A stretch of DNA of 52,477 bases, from positions 1 through 52,477 of the forward strand of contig JAZGGH010000066.1 in assembly GCA_036480335.1 (NCBI GenBank). Direction: 5' to 3'. The translations under genes were made by a program, and so were the position numbers. This document shows, one piece after another, positions 17,278-26,172 of this stretch. Within the stretch, counting starts at the first letter, position 1. Each line of letters begins with the position of its first letter. The stretch is from JAZGER01 sp036480335 (GTDB taxonomy: Bacteria; Pseudomonadota; Gammaproteobacteria; DSM-19610). The notes beneath the pieces were generated by a model that saw nothing but the letters and a program-made list of their open reading frames with translations, did not search any database and had not been told where the DNA came from.

Positions 17278-18120
17278 ATGTACGAACACGAAACTGGTGT
17301 CGTTGCCGCATCAAATAACCAGACTCTGTCTATCAAATTTGATGCCGCTGATGCCACAGAGCTGCAAACTATCCGGGTTTTTACTCTCGGGCGTTTTTCA
17401 ATTCAGCTCTTAACTGATCCCGAAAAAAATGCCGCATCAGGCCGCCAGCAGAAACCACAGGAACTGCTACAGGCTCTGGTATCAATGGGTGGCCGCAACA
17501 TCAGCACTGATTCTATCTGCTACACGCTCTGGCCTGATGCCGAGGGCGATAGCGCCTCGAATTCACTGGATGTTAACTTGCATCGATTACGCAGGAAGCT
17601 TGGTAGCTCCAAAACCATTCTAGCTTCTGGCGGCCGGCTAACCATCAACAACAAAATTGTATGGGTTGATGTATGGGCTTATGAAAAATCGCTCAATCGA
17701 ATTGATAAATTACTCACACAACCCGATTCAATGCGTGATATAGCGCTGATTACCGCACTGTTTAATAAAACACTCGAAATGTATCAGGGCAGCTACCTTT
17801 CTTATGAACCGCCAAAATCCTGGAGCCTGTCTTTGCGCGAACGACTCAGAAGTAAAACACTGCGTCATATTTCAGATATCGGCCTGCTTCTGGAAAACAA
17901 CCAGGACTGGAATGATGCTATACGTTTTTATCAACGCGGACTGGAGATCGACCCTTTTGCGGAAGAATTATATCAACGCATTATGACTTGCTTAAAAGAA
18001 ACAGACAGGTTTGCCGAAGGGATAGCCATGTATCAGCGCTGCCGAACCAATTTGTCCACCGGGCTGAACATCACACCGTCCAGCAAAACTGAAGGCATTA
18101 GAAAAACACTGTACAAATAA
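17278..18120 (+). CDS. Transcriptional regulator with wHTH and BTAD (SARP-like)
   Basis: The 280-residue product has an OmpR-type winged helix-turn-helix at about residues 30-125 (VFTLGRFSI at its start; NSLDVNLHRLRRKLG is the recognition helix). A bacterial transcriptional activation domain of TPR-like helices follows (about 140-275, with DPFAEELYQRIM and AMYQRCRTNL). This is the layout of SARP-type activators; no ATPase domain is attached. I start at the ATG at 17278, preceded by GAAAGGGG about 13 bases up; an in-frame ATG 60 bp earlier lacks a ribosome site. It lies 215 bp before a small protein and two PEP-CTERM genes, which are plausible targets. DNA-binding role is firm, targets inferred. 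Confidence 0.85.
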   Translation: MYEHETGVVAASNNQTLSIKFDAADATELQTIRVFTLGRFSIQLLTDPEKNAASGRQQKPQELLQALVSMGGRNISTDSICYTLWPDAEGDSASNSLDVNLHRLRRKLGSSKTILASGGRLTINNKIVWVDVWAYEKSLNRIDKLLTQPDSMRDIALITALFNKTLEMYQGSYLSYEPPKSWSLSLRERLRSKTLRHISDIGLLLENNQDWNDAIRFYQRGLEIDPFAEELYQRIMTCLKETDRFAEGIAMYQRCRTNLSTGLNITPSSKTEGIRKTLYK

Positions 18121-18335
18121 CAATATTCCTTTTGCACTTAATAACAATAGCTTAGCTATCGACCCTATATTTAATATAATATAATTCTTCTACCCTGAAA
18201 AAAATTCCGGTCTATGTAACTGGAAATATAACGCCTAAAATCAAAACCCTGAACAAAAGACTATTTTGTAAGTTATCTGTAAGTCCTTCTATGGCATTCT
18301 GTTTCAAACACTCAATAAGCGAACAGGAGGAGAAG
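18121..18335. other. Spacer with probable promoter of the PEP-CTERM operon
   Basis: A 215-bp AT-rich gap containing a TTTAATATAATATAAT stretch (about 18169-18185) and short direct repeats TGTAAGTTATC / TGTAAGTCCTTC near 18268-18289. A binding site for the adjacent BTAD regulator could lie here, but none is demonstrated. Confidence 0.35.
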
Positions 18336-18521
18336 ATGGAGAGTTTTATTCTGCGTGTTTACAGGCGCGATAAAAACGATCCGGAAAACATGGTTGGTAC
18401 CGTTGAAGATGTTGGCACTCAGGAACAGGCCGTCTTTCACAGCATGAATGGCCTGCAAAGATTATTAAGCCAAACTTTTAATGAGTCACTGGTAGCCAAT
18501 CATGGCAAACCGGAAAAATAA
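18336..18521 (+). CDS. Small conserved-looking protein of unknown function (61 aa)
   Basis: The start at 18336 is set by a strong AGGAGGAG ribosome site a few bases upstream. The product opens with MESFILRVYRRDKNDPENMV and continues GTVEDVGTQEQAVFHSMNGL, like a family of short proteins starting with a VRVYRRxxxxPxxxVG strand pair that I know only as hypothetical. It has no signal peptide and no cysteine. It is 30 bp upstream of the first PEP-CTERM gene and very probably in the same transcript. No function is proposed. Confidence 0.75.
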   Translation: MESFILRVYRRDKNDPENMVGTVEDVGTQEQAVFHSMNGLQRLLSQTFNESLVANHGKPEK

Positions 18522-18551
18522 AATAGCTGTTATTTAGGAGGAGAACAAATA

Positions 18552-18857
18552 ATGAATAAATTTACACTGACAGGAATTAGCGCTGCAGTTCTGCTTGTTA
18601 CCAGTCAATCTGCTTTCGCTTTTCGTATCAAGGTTTCATCTGTTGCGCCCGCAACGCCAGTAGCCGTAGAAGCAACTATTGAGGTTGCGCCACCGAGCAC
18701 AACGCCAGTAATTCCACCAGTTTCCGATCCACTGGTAACACCAACACCTCCTCTGGAAAATGCTGCCGCTTCACCTGTGCCTGTTCCTGCCGCTGCATGG
18801 TTACTAGGATCAGCAGTACTGGGATTTGCCGGATTTTTTAGACGGCAGAAAAACTGA
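18552..18857 (+). CDS. Short PEP-CTERM-type exported protein
   Basis: The 101-residue product has a signal peptide (residues 1-23, ending SQSAFA), then a Pro/Thr/Val-rich spacer (about 25-75), then a sorting signal: VPVPAAAWLLGSAVLGFAGF plus FRRQKN. This is the PEP-CTERM layout, a proline motif, one membrane helix and an arginine-rich end, although the motif reads VPVPAAA, not PEP. Such proteins are expected to be cut and sorted by an exosortase. AGGAGGAG lies about 8 bases before the ATG. The short, unstructured body suggests a wall- or matrix-linked linker, but that is inference. Confidence 0.8.
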   Translation: MNKFTLTGISAAVLLVTSQSAFAFRIKVSSVAPATPVAVEATIEVAPPSTTPVIPPVSDPLVTPTPPLENAAASPVPVPAAAWLLGSAVLGFAGFFRRQKN

Positions 18858-18886
18858 TTCATTATAGATATGAATAAGGAAATCAC

Positions 18887-19441
18887 ATGAAACCTGTAAA
18901 TTTACTACTCACAGTAGCCATTTGCGCTTCTTTCTCGGTCAATGCGGCAACCATTGATACGATGACTATTACAAACGCAACGTTAACGGGTGATCGTGTC
19001 CCTGGTGGGTCAATAAGTTTTGATCCTGTTACCTATCTGATCAGCCCGCCAGGTGATCCAATCCTTGTCGCTGACGATTTTACTGTCTCAAGACCTTCCA
19101 GTATTTCCGGTGATGTGGACTCAGCCTCTCAAAGTATTTCACTGGATCTATCTTCATGGATACTCAATGATCTGCGTTCAGGTGGCATTTCGCAGGACCT
19201 CGGCTACGATGGCGCAGTGACTGGTTCATGGGATGGAAGTCACTATGAAATAACCTGGGAAAGCCTGTTAACAAAAACCCTGATCAGCGCACCTGAAACC
19301 TCTTTTTATGTTACCTGGACTATTGAAGGAACAGCGACTGCTGCAGAAACCAATCCGATACCATTACCTGGAGCCTTATGGTTATTAGGATCCGGCATAC
19401 TTGGTTTCGTGGGATACAAGCGATATACACCTAACACTTGA
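18887..19441 (+). CDS. PEP-CTERM-type exported protein
   Basis: A 184-residue secreted protein with signal peptide (1-20, ending SFSVNA), a beta-rich body of about 135 residues, and a C-terminal sorting signal NPIPLPGALWLLGSGILGFV followed by GYKRYTPNT. The body contains ITNATLTGDRV and YEITWESLLT and resembles the many short uncharacterised PEP-CTERM proteins, with no catalytic motif. AAGGA lies 7 bases before the ATG. It is 29 bp after the previous PEP-CTERM gene. Exosortase processing is expected from the family; the enzyme is not in this window. Confidence 0.85.
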   Translation: MKPVNLLLTVAICASFSVNAATIDTMTITNATLTGDRVPGGSISFDPVTYLISPPGDPILVADDFTVSRPSSISGDVDSASQSISLDLSSWILNDLRSGGISQDLGYDGAVTGSWDGSHYEITWESLLTKTLISAPETSFYVTWTIEGTATAAETNPIPLPGALWLLGSGILGFVGYKRYTPNT

Positions 19442-19450
19442 AAAATGAAT

Positions 19451-19518
19451 ACTCCAAACGAAAAAACGTAACACTCTAAAACAAAACGTAACGTTCCAAA
19501 CCGTTACAACTCCAAACA
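19451..19518. repeat. Degenerate short tandem repeat
   Basis: Three to four imperfect units of about 15-22 bp share a TCCAAA...CGTAAC pattern (for example ACTCTAAAACAAAACGTAAC). They fill the gap between the second PEP-CTERM stop and the terminator at 19522. Role unknown. Confidence 0.55.
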
Positions 19519-19519
19519 C

Positions 19520-20008
19520 TCAGCCCCGCTCATTACGGGGCTTTTTTTTGTCTCGCAAAGCATCACGCTTATTACGAAAAAACTGCTGAAGATACCGACC
19601 ACATTCATCCGCACAAACACCGCCTGTCACCTGAAACCGGTGATTCAGACCCGTGAGCTCAAACAAATTACTGACACCACGTTTGGGATCATCTGCTGCA
19701 AATACCAGGCGCTCAATACGAGCATGAATCATGGCACCCGTACACATCATGCAGGGTTCTAAAGTGACATACAGAGTTGAGCCGGTGAGACGGTAATTAT
19801 TCACACAGGCTGCTGCACGACGCAGGGCAATAATTTCAGCATGTGCTGTCGGGTCATGCGTCAGAATAGGTCGATTCCAGCCTTCTCCCAGCACCTCTCC
19901 ATCACGCACGACGATGGCACCAACAGGAACTTCACCCTCTGCTTCAGCCTGTCTGGCTAAATCCAGAGCGATTTGCATCCAGTATTGATCGTCCTGCTCT
20001 ATTTTCAT
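19520..20008 (-). CDS. tadA: tRNA adenosine(34) deaminase
   Basis: TadA converts A34 to inosine in the anticodon of tRNA-Arg(ACG). The zinc and catalytic residues are intact: His56 and Glu58 in TAHAEIIAL, and Cys86 and Cys89 in LEPCMMCTGAMIHAR. VPVGAIVV and GWNRPI are typical substrate-side motifs. The 162-residue length is normal (167 in E. coli). In gammaproteobacteria tadA commonly follows guaBA; here about 1.6 kb containing a pseudogene separates it from guaA. The 3' end overlaps a terminator acting on the opposite strand. Confidence 0.95.
   Translation of the reverse strand: MKIEQDDQYWMQIALDLARQAEAEGEVPVGAIVVRDGEVLGEGWNRPILTHDPTAHAEIIALRRAAACVNNYRLTGSTLYVTLEPCMMCTGAMIHARIERLVFAADDPKRGVSNLFELTGLNHRFQVTGGVCADECGRYLQQFFRNKRDALRDKKKPRNERG
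19522..19549 (+). terminator. Rho-independent terminator of the PEP-CTERM operon
   Basis: Arms AGCCCCG (19522-19528) and CGGGGCT (19536-19542) enclose a 7-base loop and are followed by a run of eight T. It ends transcription from the plus-strand PEP-CTERM genes and overlaps the last codons of tadA on the other strand. Confidence 0.9.
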
Positions 20009-20380
20009 TCGATTGTAAATAGCTCAGCCTGATTGAATGATTCGTAACCCGTCTGTTCCAGATTCATACTGACCGAGGATACGTAGTTTCAGGAAAAAAG
20101 TCACCAAAGTACAAATGGAAACACGCCAGTATTACCTCAGCTGCAAGATCTTCATGACAACACTGCCTTGATCAACTGGTTAATATCCTGACTCTGGTTG
20201 TTCCATCAAATGATGGAACACCTGCTGGTAAACCGCCTGCCTGGATCAATGGAGGAACGGAGATCTGCTTGTCGAGAACAAATAACGTGAACGGGTATCC
20301 ATAATCACCGCAAAAAACTTGACTGGAAAAACGTCAAAGTACAGACTTATTCAACGCACCTTCCTGCCGAGGCACAAACA
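20009..20380. other. 372-bp spacer with a 20-bp palindrome, no convincing gene
   Basis: The gap upstream of tadA and of the glycosidase-like pseudogene. GTTCCATCA AA TGATGGAAC at 20200-20219 is a perfect dyad with 9-bp arms. A short open stretch around 20160-20300 includes PSNDGTPAGKPPAW, which may be debris of a longer gene but matches nothing firmly. The promoter of the pseudogene would be expected near 20320-20370. Confidence 0.45.
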
Positions 20381-21453
20381 ATGAAAAACCTGGCATCCAT
20401 TTTCTGTTCAATACTTTTTGCCACCCTTAGCTGCACACCCCTTACATCATTTGCAGCAGCTCAAACCGAACAAGGTTTCCCCCGCCTGGGCATGTGGTGG
20501 CCTGATCCGGAAACACAATCGCTCAACGACATTTCCCGCTACGATTTTATCACTCTGTTCAATTATCAGTCGTCATTTGTTGCACCACTCAAGGCCTGAA
20601 AAAAGGTAGCCGTGAAATCTGGCGTCGTGATTTCAGTGGCGGTAGCGTACTGGTGAATGCCACAAAAACAGCCAGAACCATTAATCTGGGCAGACCCATG
20701 CAAAAAATCAATGGCTCGCAAACTGCCGTAAATAATGGTCGAATCGTTAGCCAGGTAACACTTGCGCCATTAGATGGCCTGATCCTGCTACCCGTCTCCA
20801 CACCACCCCCAGGGGGCAATACCGCCAGCATGGTATTCACGGTCAGTCTCAATGGCAAACCCGTAGCAAAACCAGGGCCACTTGTTGATCGGCAAACGCC
20901 TCTGAACTGGGCATACCAGGTACGCAACACTGGCGATGTAACGCTCAATAATGTGATTATCACTGGCCGCCAGAAATACCCGATCTTTGGACAATGGGGA
21001 ACCCTGTGCAGCATCGGCAGCATACAGCCTGGCACGACAGGCCGTTGTGAAATAGCTGACAACAATGTGACTAAAAAATATATTGCACTGGTCAAAGCCA
21101 GTAGCCAGACTGCGAATGGGAAACAACTGCAGCAAAGTCTCAAGGTATTTTATCGAGGAGAGAGTAACCCACCAGCCGCTGCCACCCGTATCACTCTGAA
21201 AAATGCCATTTATTTCCGGGCAACGGAAAAACTCTGGATCAGGGCGCAATCCAGTGCACGACCACGGGGCTCTGACACACTCACCGCAACCGTGCAAATT
21301 CAGGGTGTGAAACACGATCTGGGTGCCATCAGATGGAAAGCTGGAAAGGGTTTCTACCAGCAGGTATTCCTGAACATTAAAACCCGACCAACATCCATCA
21401 CACTGAGCAACGATCAGGGCGTGTCTGTCACGTCACGAGTAATTATAAGATAA
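20381..21453 (+). pseudogene. Glycosidase-like exported protein, catalytic region deleted
   Basis: The first frame (20381-20599) encodes a signal peptide ending TSFAAA and then FPRLGMWWPDPETQSLNDIS, similar to the start of putative glycoside hydrolases of the GHL10/15 kind (recognised by pattern only). It stops after 72 codons. From about 20603 another frame reads KGSREIWRRDFSGGSVLVNA and APLDGLILLP, which looks like the end of such a hydrolase. It then runs into an Ig-like domain with LCSIGSIQPGTTGRC and a terminal domain with KGFYQQVFLNI, ending at 21453. The catalytic middle is absent and the frames do not match, so a frame-disrupting internal deletion is the simplest reading. The last 210 residues are homologous to the ends of the ELW-repeat proteins in this window. 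Confidence 0.7.
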
Positions 21454-21583
21454 AAGACTTAAGGGTACCTCTATTATTACCGCATATGTGGTTAGTTGCG
21501 CGGCTTGATCAATATCACGATGTGTTGTGGTGAGTCGGCGTGATTCCAACCCCTGTCGCTTGATGTTGCCAGCCGTTTCCAGG

Positions 21584-23161
21584 TCACTCCCATTCGATCG
21601 TAGCCGGCGGCTTGCCGGAAATATCATAGGTGACACGGGAAATACCCGGTATTTCATTGATGATACGGCGTGAGACATGATCGAGGAAATCATAGGGTAA
21701 ATGCGCCCAGCGGGCGGTCATGAAATCAATGGTTTCTACCGCACGCAATGCCACAACATAATCGTAACGTCGCCCATCACCCGTCACACCCACGGATTTA
21801 ACCGGTAAAAACACCACGAATGCCTGGCTGGTTTTATCATATAAATCATTTTTTTCCAGCTCTTCAATAAAGATATGATCTGCCAGCCGCAATATATCTG
21901 CATACTCTTTTTTAACCGCGCCAAGAATTCGCACACCGAGACCCGGCCCAGGAAATGGGTGTCGATAAACCATTTCACTGGGCAAGCCCAGCTCGACACC
22001 CATTTTACGCACCTCGTCCTTGAACAGTTCACGTAGGGGTTCGAGCAACTTCAATTTCATATAATCCGGCAGACCACCGACATTGTGATGTGACTTGATC
22101 AAATGTGCCTTACCCGTTTTGGCACCTGCTGACTCAATCACATCCGGATAAATCGTACCTTGCGCCAGCCATTCTACATTGGACAGCTTAGCCGACTCTT
22201 CTTCGAAAATATCAACAAACAGGTTACCTATGATTTTGCGTTTTTTCTCCGGATCAGCCTCATCGCCCAACGCATCCAGGAAACGTTTTTCAGCATCCAC
22301 CCGAATCACTTTCACACCCATATGCTCGGCGAAAGTTGCCATCACATGGTCGCCTTCCTGAAAACGTAACAGGCCATTATCCACAAACACACAAGTTAAG
22401 CGTGAACCAATGGCGCGATGCAATAAAGCGGCAACCACTGAAGAATCAACACCACCGGACAACCCCAGCAACACATCCTCATCCCCGACTTGCTGACGAA
22501 TGGTTTCAATGCTCGATTCAACAATATTATCTGCTGTCCATAAAGCACCACAGCCACAGATAGCGTGCACGAAGCGCTGCAGGATACGCTCTCCCTGGCG
22601 CGTGTGTGTCACCTCGGGATGAAACTGCACGCCGTAAAAATGCCTGTCTTCATCGGCCATACCAGCGATTGGAGCGGACTCGGTACTCGCCATCAATTTA
22701 AACCCTGGCGGCAAAATATCGACATGATCACCATGACTCATCCAGACATCCAGCAAGCCATAACCTTCGGCGCTGGTATGGTCTTCAATATCCTTCAATA
22801 ATGCAGTATGGCCACGCGCACGGATCTGCGCATAGCCATATTCATGACGATCCGCATTTTCAACCTTGCCACCCAGTTGCTCTGCCATTGTTTGCATGCC
22901 ATAACAGATACCGAGTATCGGTAAACCCAGAGTAAACAGCGCGGCGGATGCCTGCGGTGAGTTACCTGCGGTGACTGTCTCAGGCCCACCCGACAGAATG
23001 ATACCTCGGGGAGCAAAAGCCGCCACTGCCTCATCATCCATATCCCAGGGATGAATTTCACAATAAACACCCGCCTCACGCACCCTGCGCGCAATCAGCT
23101 GCGTGTACTGGGAGCCAAAATCAAGGATCAGGATACGATCTGCATGCAATTTATCGGTCAT
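21584..23161 (-). CDS. guaA: GMP synthase (glutamine-hydrolysing)
   Basis: GuaA aminates XMP to GMP. The class-I glutaminase domain (about 1-200) has the nucleophile Cys86 in GICYGMQTMAE and the His181/Glu183 pair in FHPEVTHT. The ATP-pyrophosphatase P-loop is LSGGVDSS (about 234-241), and the C-terminal dimerisation domain ends KPPATIEWE, the usual terminus. Length 525 aa equals E. coli. It lies 29 bp after guaB on the same strand; the guaBA operon is the standard arrangement. Confidence 0.97.
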   Translation of the reverse strand: MTDKLHADRILILDFGSQYTQLIARRVREAGVYCEIHPWDMDDEAVAAFAPRGIILSGGPETVTAGNSPQASAALFTLGLPILGICYGMQTMAEQLGGKVENADRHEYGYAQIRARGHTALLKDIEDHTSAEGYGLLDVWMSHGDHVDILPPGFKLMASTESAPIAGMADEDRHFYGVQFHPEVTHTRQGERILQRFVHAICGCGALWTADNIVESSIETIRQQVGDEDVLLGLSGGVDSSVVAALLHRAIGSRLTCVFVDNGLLRFQEGDHVMATFAEHMGVKVIRVDAEKRFLDALGDEADPEKKRKIIGNLFVDIFEEESAKLSNVEWLAQGTIYPDVIESAGAKTGKAHLIKSHHNVGGLPDYMKLKLLEPLRELFKDEVRKMGVELGLPSEMVYRHPFPGPGLGVRILGAVKKEYADILRLADHIFIEELEKNDLYDKTSQAFVVFLPVKSVGVTGDGRRYDYVVALRAVETIDFMTARWAHLPYDFLDHVSRRIINEIPGISRVTYDISGKPPATIEWE

Positions 23162-23190
23162 AATAATTCTCTTCTTCCAGAAGCCGGTAA

Positions 23191-24654
23191 TCAGGAACGG
23201 TAATTAGGCGCTTCCTTGGTGATCTGCACATCATGCACATGACTTTCTGCCATCCCTGCATGAGTAACCTGCACAAACTCCGGTTTGGTGCGCATATCTT
23301 GCATCGTGGCACAACCGGTATAGCCCATACTGGAACGCAGCCCACCAAGCAACTGATGGACCACGGGTGATAACGGCCCTTTAAAAGGCACTCGCCCTTC
23401 TATACCTTCGGGTACCAGTTTGTCAGCTTCACTATTTTCCTGAAAATACCGATCGCTTGAGCCGGTTTGCGAAGCCATTGCTCCCAACGACCCCATACCC
23501 CGATAGGACTTGTATGAACGCCCCTGGAATAGTTCAATCTCACCCGGCGCTTCTTCGGTGCCGGCAAACATGCTGCCAACCATGATGCAGTGTGCGCCAG
23601 CCACAACCGCTTTTGAAATATCGCCAGAATAACGAATCCCACCATCAGCAATCAAAGGAACACCCTTACCAGCCAGTGCTTTGGCAACATTTGAAACGGC
23701 CGTAATCTGCGGCACACCGACACCGGCAACAATACGGGTTGTACAGATCGAACCTGGCCCAATACCGACTTTCACTGCATCCGCACCCGCATCAACCAGC
23801 GCCTCTGCCGCCGCAGCCGTGGCAATATTACCGCCGATCACCTGCAGGTCTGGGTACTGCTGTTTGGCCCAGCGCACCCGATCAAGCACGCCCTGCGAAT
23901 GCCCATGCGCAGTATCGATAATAATGACATCAACCTCGGCTGCAGCCAGTTCAGCAATACGTTCATCAGTACCCTCACCAACACCCACTGCAGCACCTAC
24001 CCGCAAGCGCCCCTGGCTATCCTTACAGGCATTTGGAAAATCGCTGGCTTTTTGAATATCTTTCACTGTCACCAGACCACGCAACTCAAAAGCATCATTC
24101 ACCACTAACAGTTTTTCAATGCGATACTCATGCAGTAACTTCTGAATTTCTTCTCTGGTCGCACCCTCACGCACGGTGACCAGCTTATCTTTACCCGTCA
24201 TAATAGAAGACACGGGCGCATCAAAACGGGTTTCAAAACGCGTATCCCGATTGGTCACGATGCCGACCAGTTTGCCATTATCAACGACGGGGACTCCGGA
24301 AATATTGCTCATGCGAGTTAGATCAAGTACGTCCTGAATACTGGTATCCGGAGAGACCGTAATCGGATCCTTGATCACCCCGCTTTCAAATTTCTTCACC
24401 CGCCTGACTTCCTGGGCCTGCTGGCTGGCTGTCATATTCTTATGCACAATCCCCAACCCACCTTCCTGAGCGAGAGCAATTGCCAGCCGTGACTCAGTCA
24501 CCGTATCCATTGCTGCAGACAAAATCGGTATATTTAATGAAATTTCGCGAGTTAACTGAGTCGTCAGTGTGACATCCCTGGGCAACACCGCAGAATGAGC
24601 GGGTAACAATAAAACATCATCGAAAGTCAGGGCTTGTTCAGAAATGCGCAGCAT
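23191..24654 (-). CDS. guaB: IMP dehydrogenase
   Basis: GuaB oxidises IMP to XMP with NAD+, the committed step to guanine nucleotides. The catalytic Cys304 sits in GPGSICTTRIVAG; two CBS domains occupy about residues 93-205 (with SGVPVVDNGKLVGIVTNRD). The flap contains YRGMGSLGAM. Length 487 aa is standard (488 in E. coli). It is the first gene of guaBA and diverges from xseA across about 156 bp, the usual gammaproteobacterial layout. Confidence 0.97.
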   Translation of the reverse strand: MLRISEQALTFDDVLLLPAHSAVLPRDVTLTTQLTREISLNIPILSAAMDTVTESRLAIALAQEGGLGIVHKNMTASQQAQEVRRVKKFESGVIKDPITVSPDTSIQDVLDLTRMSNISGVPVVDNGKLVGIVTNRDTRFETRFDAPVSSIMTGKDKLVTVREGATREEIQKLLHEYRIEKLLVVNDAFELRGLVTVKDIQKASDFPNACKDSQGRLRVGAAVGVGEGTDERIAELAAAEVDVIIIDTAHGHSQGVLDRVRWAKQQYPDLQVIGGNIATAAAAEALVDAGADAVKVGIGPGSICTTRIVAGVGVPQITAVSNVAKALAGKGVPLIADGGIRYSGDISKAVVAGAHCIMVGSMFAGTEEAPGEIELFQGRSYKSYRGMGSLGAMASQTGSSDRYFQENSEADKLVPEGIEGRVPFKGPLSPVVHQLLGGLRSSMGYTGCATMQDMRTKPEFVQVTHAGMAESHVHDVQITKEAPNYRS

Positions 24655-24690
24655 GATGGGGCACCATTATGTGAAAATGAATGGCGACCT

Positions 24691-24720
24691 ATTATAGAAT
24701 GCCTGACGGTCACGGGTAAA
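24691..24720 (-). promoter_or_regulatory. Candidate promoter of guaBA
   Basis: On the minus strand a consensus -10 TATAAT (24696-24691) lies 18 bp from a -35-like TTTACC (24720-24715), about 36 bp upstream of the guaB start. The -10 is a perfect match; the -35 is moderate. Confidence 0.5.
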
Positions 24721-24810
24721 CTGATATTAGTGCTTTTCGCATAATCCGTTGAATCCCTGGCATTTCCAGAAAATACCGCTTAACAGCGGCAGCTTTGTTA
24801 TCATGGCAAA

Positions 24811-26172
24811 ATGCCTGTTTCTGCTTCCAGATCGTCAACAACCGATACCTACAGCGTTTCTCGCCTCAACCGGGAGGCAAAAATGTTGATGGAAACCACT
24901 TTTCCCAATATTCGTGTCGAAGGCGAAATATCCAACCTGGTCTGCCCGGCATCAGGACACATCTATTTCACACTCAAAGATGACCGCAGCCAGGTTAGCT
25001 CGGCCATGTTCAAAAGCCGTGGACAACGCCTGAAATTCAAACCCAGCGAAGGTATGCAGGTTATCGTCAGCGCTCGCGTCAGCCTGTATGAACCGCGCGG
25101 CAACTTTCAGCTCATCGTCGACAGCATGGAAGAAATGGGTGACGGCGCCCTGCAACGCGCCTTTGAGGCACTAAAACAACGCCTCAAACAGGAAGGCCTG
25201 TTTGCAACCGAACACAAACTGGCTATCCCTGCATTTCCAGCCTGTATCGGTGTTATTACCTCCCCCACAGGTGCTGCCATCCGCGATATTTTGACCGTCC
25301 TGCAGCGCCGTTTTCCAGCGACTCGGGTTATTGTCTATCCAACCCTGGTTCAGGGTAAACAGGCAGCCGAACAAATTTCCAGCATGATACAAACGGCGGA
25401 CCAGCGCGCGGAATGCGATGTCCTGTTGCTCAGTCGTGGCGGTGGTTCACTGGAAGACCTTTGGCCATTCAACGAAGAAATCGTCGCTCGCGCTGTCTTC
25501 TCCTGCCAAACACCCATCGTGAGTGCAGTTGGCCATGAAATAGATTTTGTTATCAGCGACTTTGTCGCTGATCAACGCTGCCCGACGCCATCTGCTGCGG
25601 CCGAATTACTGACACAGGACCAGCAGGACTGGCTCTATACGCTTGCTGAAAAGAACAAACGCCTGCAGTCACTGATCACAAATACACTGCAATCGCATCA
25701 GCAACAACTCAAGCAGTTACGTCATCGCCTGCAACAGCAGCATCCAGGAAAAACTCTCCTGCAGCAAGCGCAACGACTGGATGAACTCGAGCAACGACTG
25801 GTCATCAATATGCAGCACAACCTGCAGAAAAATCAGGCCAGATTACGGGAAAATATTGCCATGCTACGGCAGCACACACCTTGGCACAATATCTGTCAGA
25901 TGCAACAATGGCATCAGGAACTCAAACACCGACTGCAACAGGCCATGCAACACCAGTTGACTCAGCTACAACAACAGCTCGGTACGCTCGTACGCACACT
26001 GGATATGGTCAGCCCACTGGCAACACTACAACGGGGCTACTCTATTACCCTACGATTACCTGAACAACAGGTTGTCACCAGCAGTTCACAACTCAGCAAA
26101 GGCGATCAACTGGAGATTCGTCTAGCCAGTGGCCGCGTGCAAAGTCAGGTAACAGGGACTAAAAATGATTAG
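24811..26172 (+). CDS. xseA: Exodeoxyribonuclease VII large subunit
   Basis: XseA with XseB degrades single-stranded DNA into oligonucleotides, a repair function. The N-terminal OB fold (about 15-110) carries VEGEISNLVCPASGHIYFTL; the catalytic domain has GVITSPTGAAIRDIL, SRGGGSLEDLWPFNEE and VSAVGHEIDFVISDFVADQR. A long glutamine-rich coiled coil (about 270-390) matches the family, and the C-terminus contains LQRGYSITL. 453 aa is normal. It overlaps the next gene by 8 bp. The small subunit xseB is not in the window. Confidence 0.96.
   Translation: MPVSASRSSTTDTYSVSRLNREAKMLMETTFPNIRVEGEISNLVCPASGHIYFTLKDDRSQVSSAMFKSRGQRLKFKPSEGMQVIVSARVSLYEPRGNFQLIVDSMEEMGDGALQRAFEALKQRLKQEGLFATEHKLAIPAFPACIGVITSPTGAAIRDILTVLQRRFPATRVIVYPTLVQGKQAAEQISSMIQTADQRAECDVLLLSRGGGSLEDLWPFNEEIVARAVFSCQTPIVSAVGHEIDFVISDFVADQRCPTPSAAAELLTQDQQDWLYTLAEKNKRLQSLITNTLQSHQQQLKQLRHRLQQQHPGKTLLQQAQRLDELEQRLVINMQHNLQKNQARLRENIAMLRQHTPWHNICQMQQWHQELKHRLQQAMQHQLTQLQQQLGTLVRTLDMVSPLATLQRGYSITLRLPEQQVVTSSSQLSKGDQLEIRLASGRVQSQVTGTKND

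Noticed and set aside
21454..21583. Possible small gene or IS end between the glycosidase-like pseudogene and guaA
   Set aside because: No frame has a ribosome site or recognisable sequence, and no inverted ends were found.
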